Source of the DNA: Ignavibacteriales bacterium
GTDB lineage: Bacteria; Bacteroidota; Ignavibacteria; Ignavibacteriales; Ignavibacteriaceae
Assembly: GCA_027349615.1 (NCBI GenBank)
Contig: DAIEML010000118.1
Span: 1-7,375 of the forward strand
DNA: 7,375 nucleotides
Direction: 5' to 3'
Part shown: in pieces, positions 6,277 through 7,375 of the stretch
How positions within the stretch are numbered: the stretch's first letter is position 1
How the letters are laid out: each line of letters begins with the position of its first letter
Made by a program: the position numbers and the translations under genes
The notes under the pieces: model-generated
Told to the model about the DNA's origin: nothing
Database searches by the model: none
What the model saw: the letters and a program-made list of their open reading frames with translations, nothing else

Positions 6277-7375
6277 TTAATGCCGTTCTCTATTTCCGTT
6301 TTCTCTTTTTTGATTATTCCTGTTATTATTTTCTCTTTTCATTTCTTGCGGTCTTGATCCTCGATTTTCCTGCCTAACTTGAGGTTGGTTATTCCTTTGC
6401 TGCCAAGGATTGCTTACTCTCGGTTCATTTCTATTATTTCTTTGAATCCAAGGATTTTCGTTTCTTTGTGGTGGTTGATTATTCCTCTGAATCCACGGAT
6501 TATTATTTCTATTATCAGGCTGATTGTTTCTTTGAATCCAAGAATTTTCGTTTCTTGTTACCGGTGAATTATTTCTTTGATTTCTTGGGTTTTCATTTCG
6601 CGGTTGAGGAGTTACGTTTCTCTGAATTATTGAATTTTCATTTCTATTTCCAACTGCAATTCTTGAAATATCAAGAGATGACGGCCTTGTACCGCGTTTA
6701 ATATCAAATATTCTTCCATCACTTCGTACCATTTGATCACGATTTGGAATAAAAGCTCTAACTATATCTGGATTTCTTCCATTGCTAATATTTCCTGGAT
6801 CATTGGTTCGTTCAATTTGCTTTTCAACAATTCTGCCGCCGCTTCTTTGGCGAATAAAATCAACATCAACTCCGCGGTTTATAACTCTTCCATCAGAATA
6901 GCCGTAATTTGTTCTGTATCTTGTGTCTGAATAAATCCTATACCTAAATTGATCTGGAACGAAATGATCAAAAGGATGTGCGGCGCACATATATCTATAA
7001 TTTACAAAATGCCAATACGAGTAGGGCGTTATATAATTATTTGTAAAACTAATTCCTAATCCAAAAGAAAAAGAAGCGCAAGGCGGTAAAGGAGCCCAGC
7101 CAATATAATCATCATTATATCTCCACTCTACCCAAGCTGGTGCCCAAACATTATCCGGGACCCAAATCCATCCATAATAATTATCATAATACCATCTACC
7201 ATAATGAAAAACTATGAAACCAAATGGATCATAAGAATCCCAATACCAGCCGTCATCAGTCCAAACCCAATGTCCGTTTCTATAAGGTGCCCAATCATGA
7301 TTTAAATGAAGCGGGCGCCATACCGTAAGTCCGCCGTCTAATTGAATCCATGAACCATAAGGCGATAAGGATGAA
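6277..7375 (-). CDS. DUF6600-like aromatic-rich protein with Asn/Arg/Gln repeat tail, 5' end outside window
   Basis: The frame is open from the right edge (first whole codon 7374-7372) to the TAA at 6279-6277, giving 365 visible residues. The ATG at 6990 is internal, because 128 further in-frame residues precede it. Those 128 residues contain 15 tryptophans plus many Tyr, Gly and Asp, in motif-like units such as SPYGSWI, WAPYRNGHWVWTDDGWYW, GRWYYDNYYGWIWVPD and GWAPLPP. I recognise this as the DUF6600 type of Bacteroidota secreted proteins, whose function is unknown. A linker of ~115 residues (129-243) follows, then six 15-residue repeats (244-333) and a highly basic Asn/Arg/Gln/Glu end (NNRNNQKRENGNRERH). 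The composition suggests an extracytoplasmic, partly disordered protein; a signal peptide would lie beyond the window. It converges on the aminotransferase gene and is not part of its operon. Family call fairly sure; role unknown. Confidence 0.8.
   Translation of the reverse strand, partial: SSLSPYGSWIQLDGGLTVWRPLHLNHDWAPYRNGHWVWTDDGWYWDSYDPFGFIVFHYGRWYYDNYYGWIWVPDNVWAPAWVEWRYNDDYIGWAPLPPCASFSFGLGISFTNNYITPYSYWHFVNYRYMCAAHPFDHFVPDQFRYRIYSDTRYRTNYGYSDGRVINRGVDVDFIRQRSGGRIVEKQIERTNDPGNISNGRNPDIVRAFIPNRDQMVRSDGRIFDIKRGTRPSSLDISRIAVGNRNENSIIQRNVTPQPRNENPRNQRNNSPVTRNENSWIQRNNQPDNRNNNPWIQRNNQPPQRNENPWIQRNNRNEPRVSNPWQQRNNQPQVRQENRGSRPQEMKRENNNRNNQKRENGNRERH
6376..6645 (-). repeat. Six tandem 45-bp repeats encoding 15-residue units
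   Basis: Six in-frame units of 45 bp lie in the C-terminal part of the DUF6600-like gene, consensus RNENPWIQRNNQPxx. In order they begin RNENSIIQ, RNENPRNQ, RNENSWIQ, RNNNPWIQ, RNENPWIQ and RVSNPWQQ. The middle copies are the most alike at DNA level: the stretches near 6436-6468 and 6526-6556 are nearly identical. The outer copies have diverged, as expected for an array that expands and contracts from its centre. The array is likely to vary in copy number between strains (inference). Confidence 0.85.

Noticed and set aside
6376..6645. CRISPR-like array
   Set aside because: The 45-bp units are contiguous with no unique spacers, and they stay in frame within a protein-coding gene.
6379..6701. 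Overlapping plus-strand ORFs antisense to the repeat tail
   Set aside because: Their open frames come from the repeat composition of the opposite strand; products are repetitive, hydrophobic and unlike any family.

Overview
This is an AT-rich window with compact gene spacing, mostly A/T-ending codons and few Shine-Dalgarno sequences. It carries a large outer-membrane beta-barrel protein related to TonB-dependent receptors and an aromatic-rich DUF6600-type secreted protein. Together these point to a Bacteroidota/Chlorobiota-type Gram-negative bacterium. From remembered protein style, the class Ignavibacteria is my best guess (inference, not tested).

Layout, left to right. (1) 1-1805, + strand: the 3' part of a gene for an outer-membrane beta-barrel protein, running in from the left edge. 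Its first ~40 codons look like a carboxypeptidase-regulatory-like domain that joins directly to barrel sequence with no room for a plug. (2) 1816-2570, - strand, convergent with the first gene: a DltE-type short-chain dehydrogenase/reductase, complete except for a one-base frameshift near 2463. (3) 2571-2736: a divergent intergenic spacer. (4) 2737-3789 and 3786-4943, + strand: two glycosyltransferase family 9 (heptosyltransferase-like) genes overlapping at ATGA. (5) 5072-6169, + strand: a PLP-dependent sugar aminotransferase of the DegT/DnrJ/EryC1/StrS family, closest in my memory to GDP-perosamine synthase. (6) 6167-6245: two inverted repeats in the convergent spacer, the first a good bidirectional terminator. 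(7) 6277 to the right edge, - strand: the C-terminal part of a DUF6600-like protein ending in six 15-residue Asn/Arg/Gln-rich repeats.

How the genes fit together: the two GT9 genes and the aminotransferase form a short surface-polysaccharide (LPS core or O-antigen-like) block. The aminotransferase would make a 4-amino-4,6-dideoxy sugar nucleotide. The GT9 enzymes would add heptose or related sugars to a lipid-linked or LPS acceptor at the cytoplasmic face of the inner membrane. The flanking genes encode or resemble cell-envelope proteins but show no direct link to this block. I see no tRNA, rRNA, CRISPR array, insertion sequence, or phage or defence genes. I did not find a clearly new system. 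The points most worth checking are the plug-less junction in the first gene, the frameshifted SDR, and the Asp-to-Asn change at the expected catalytic position of the second GT9.
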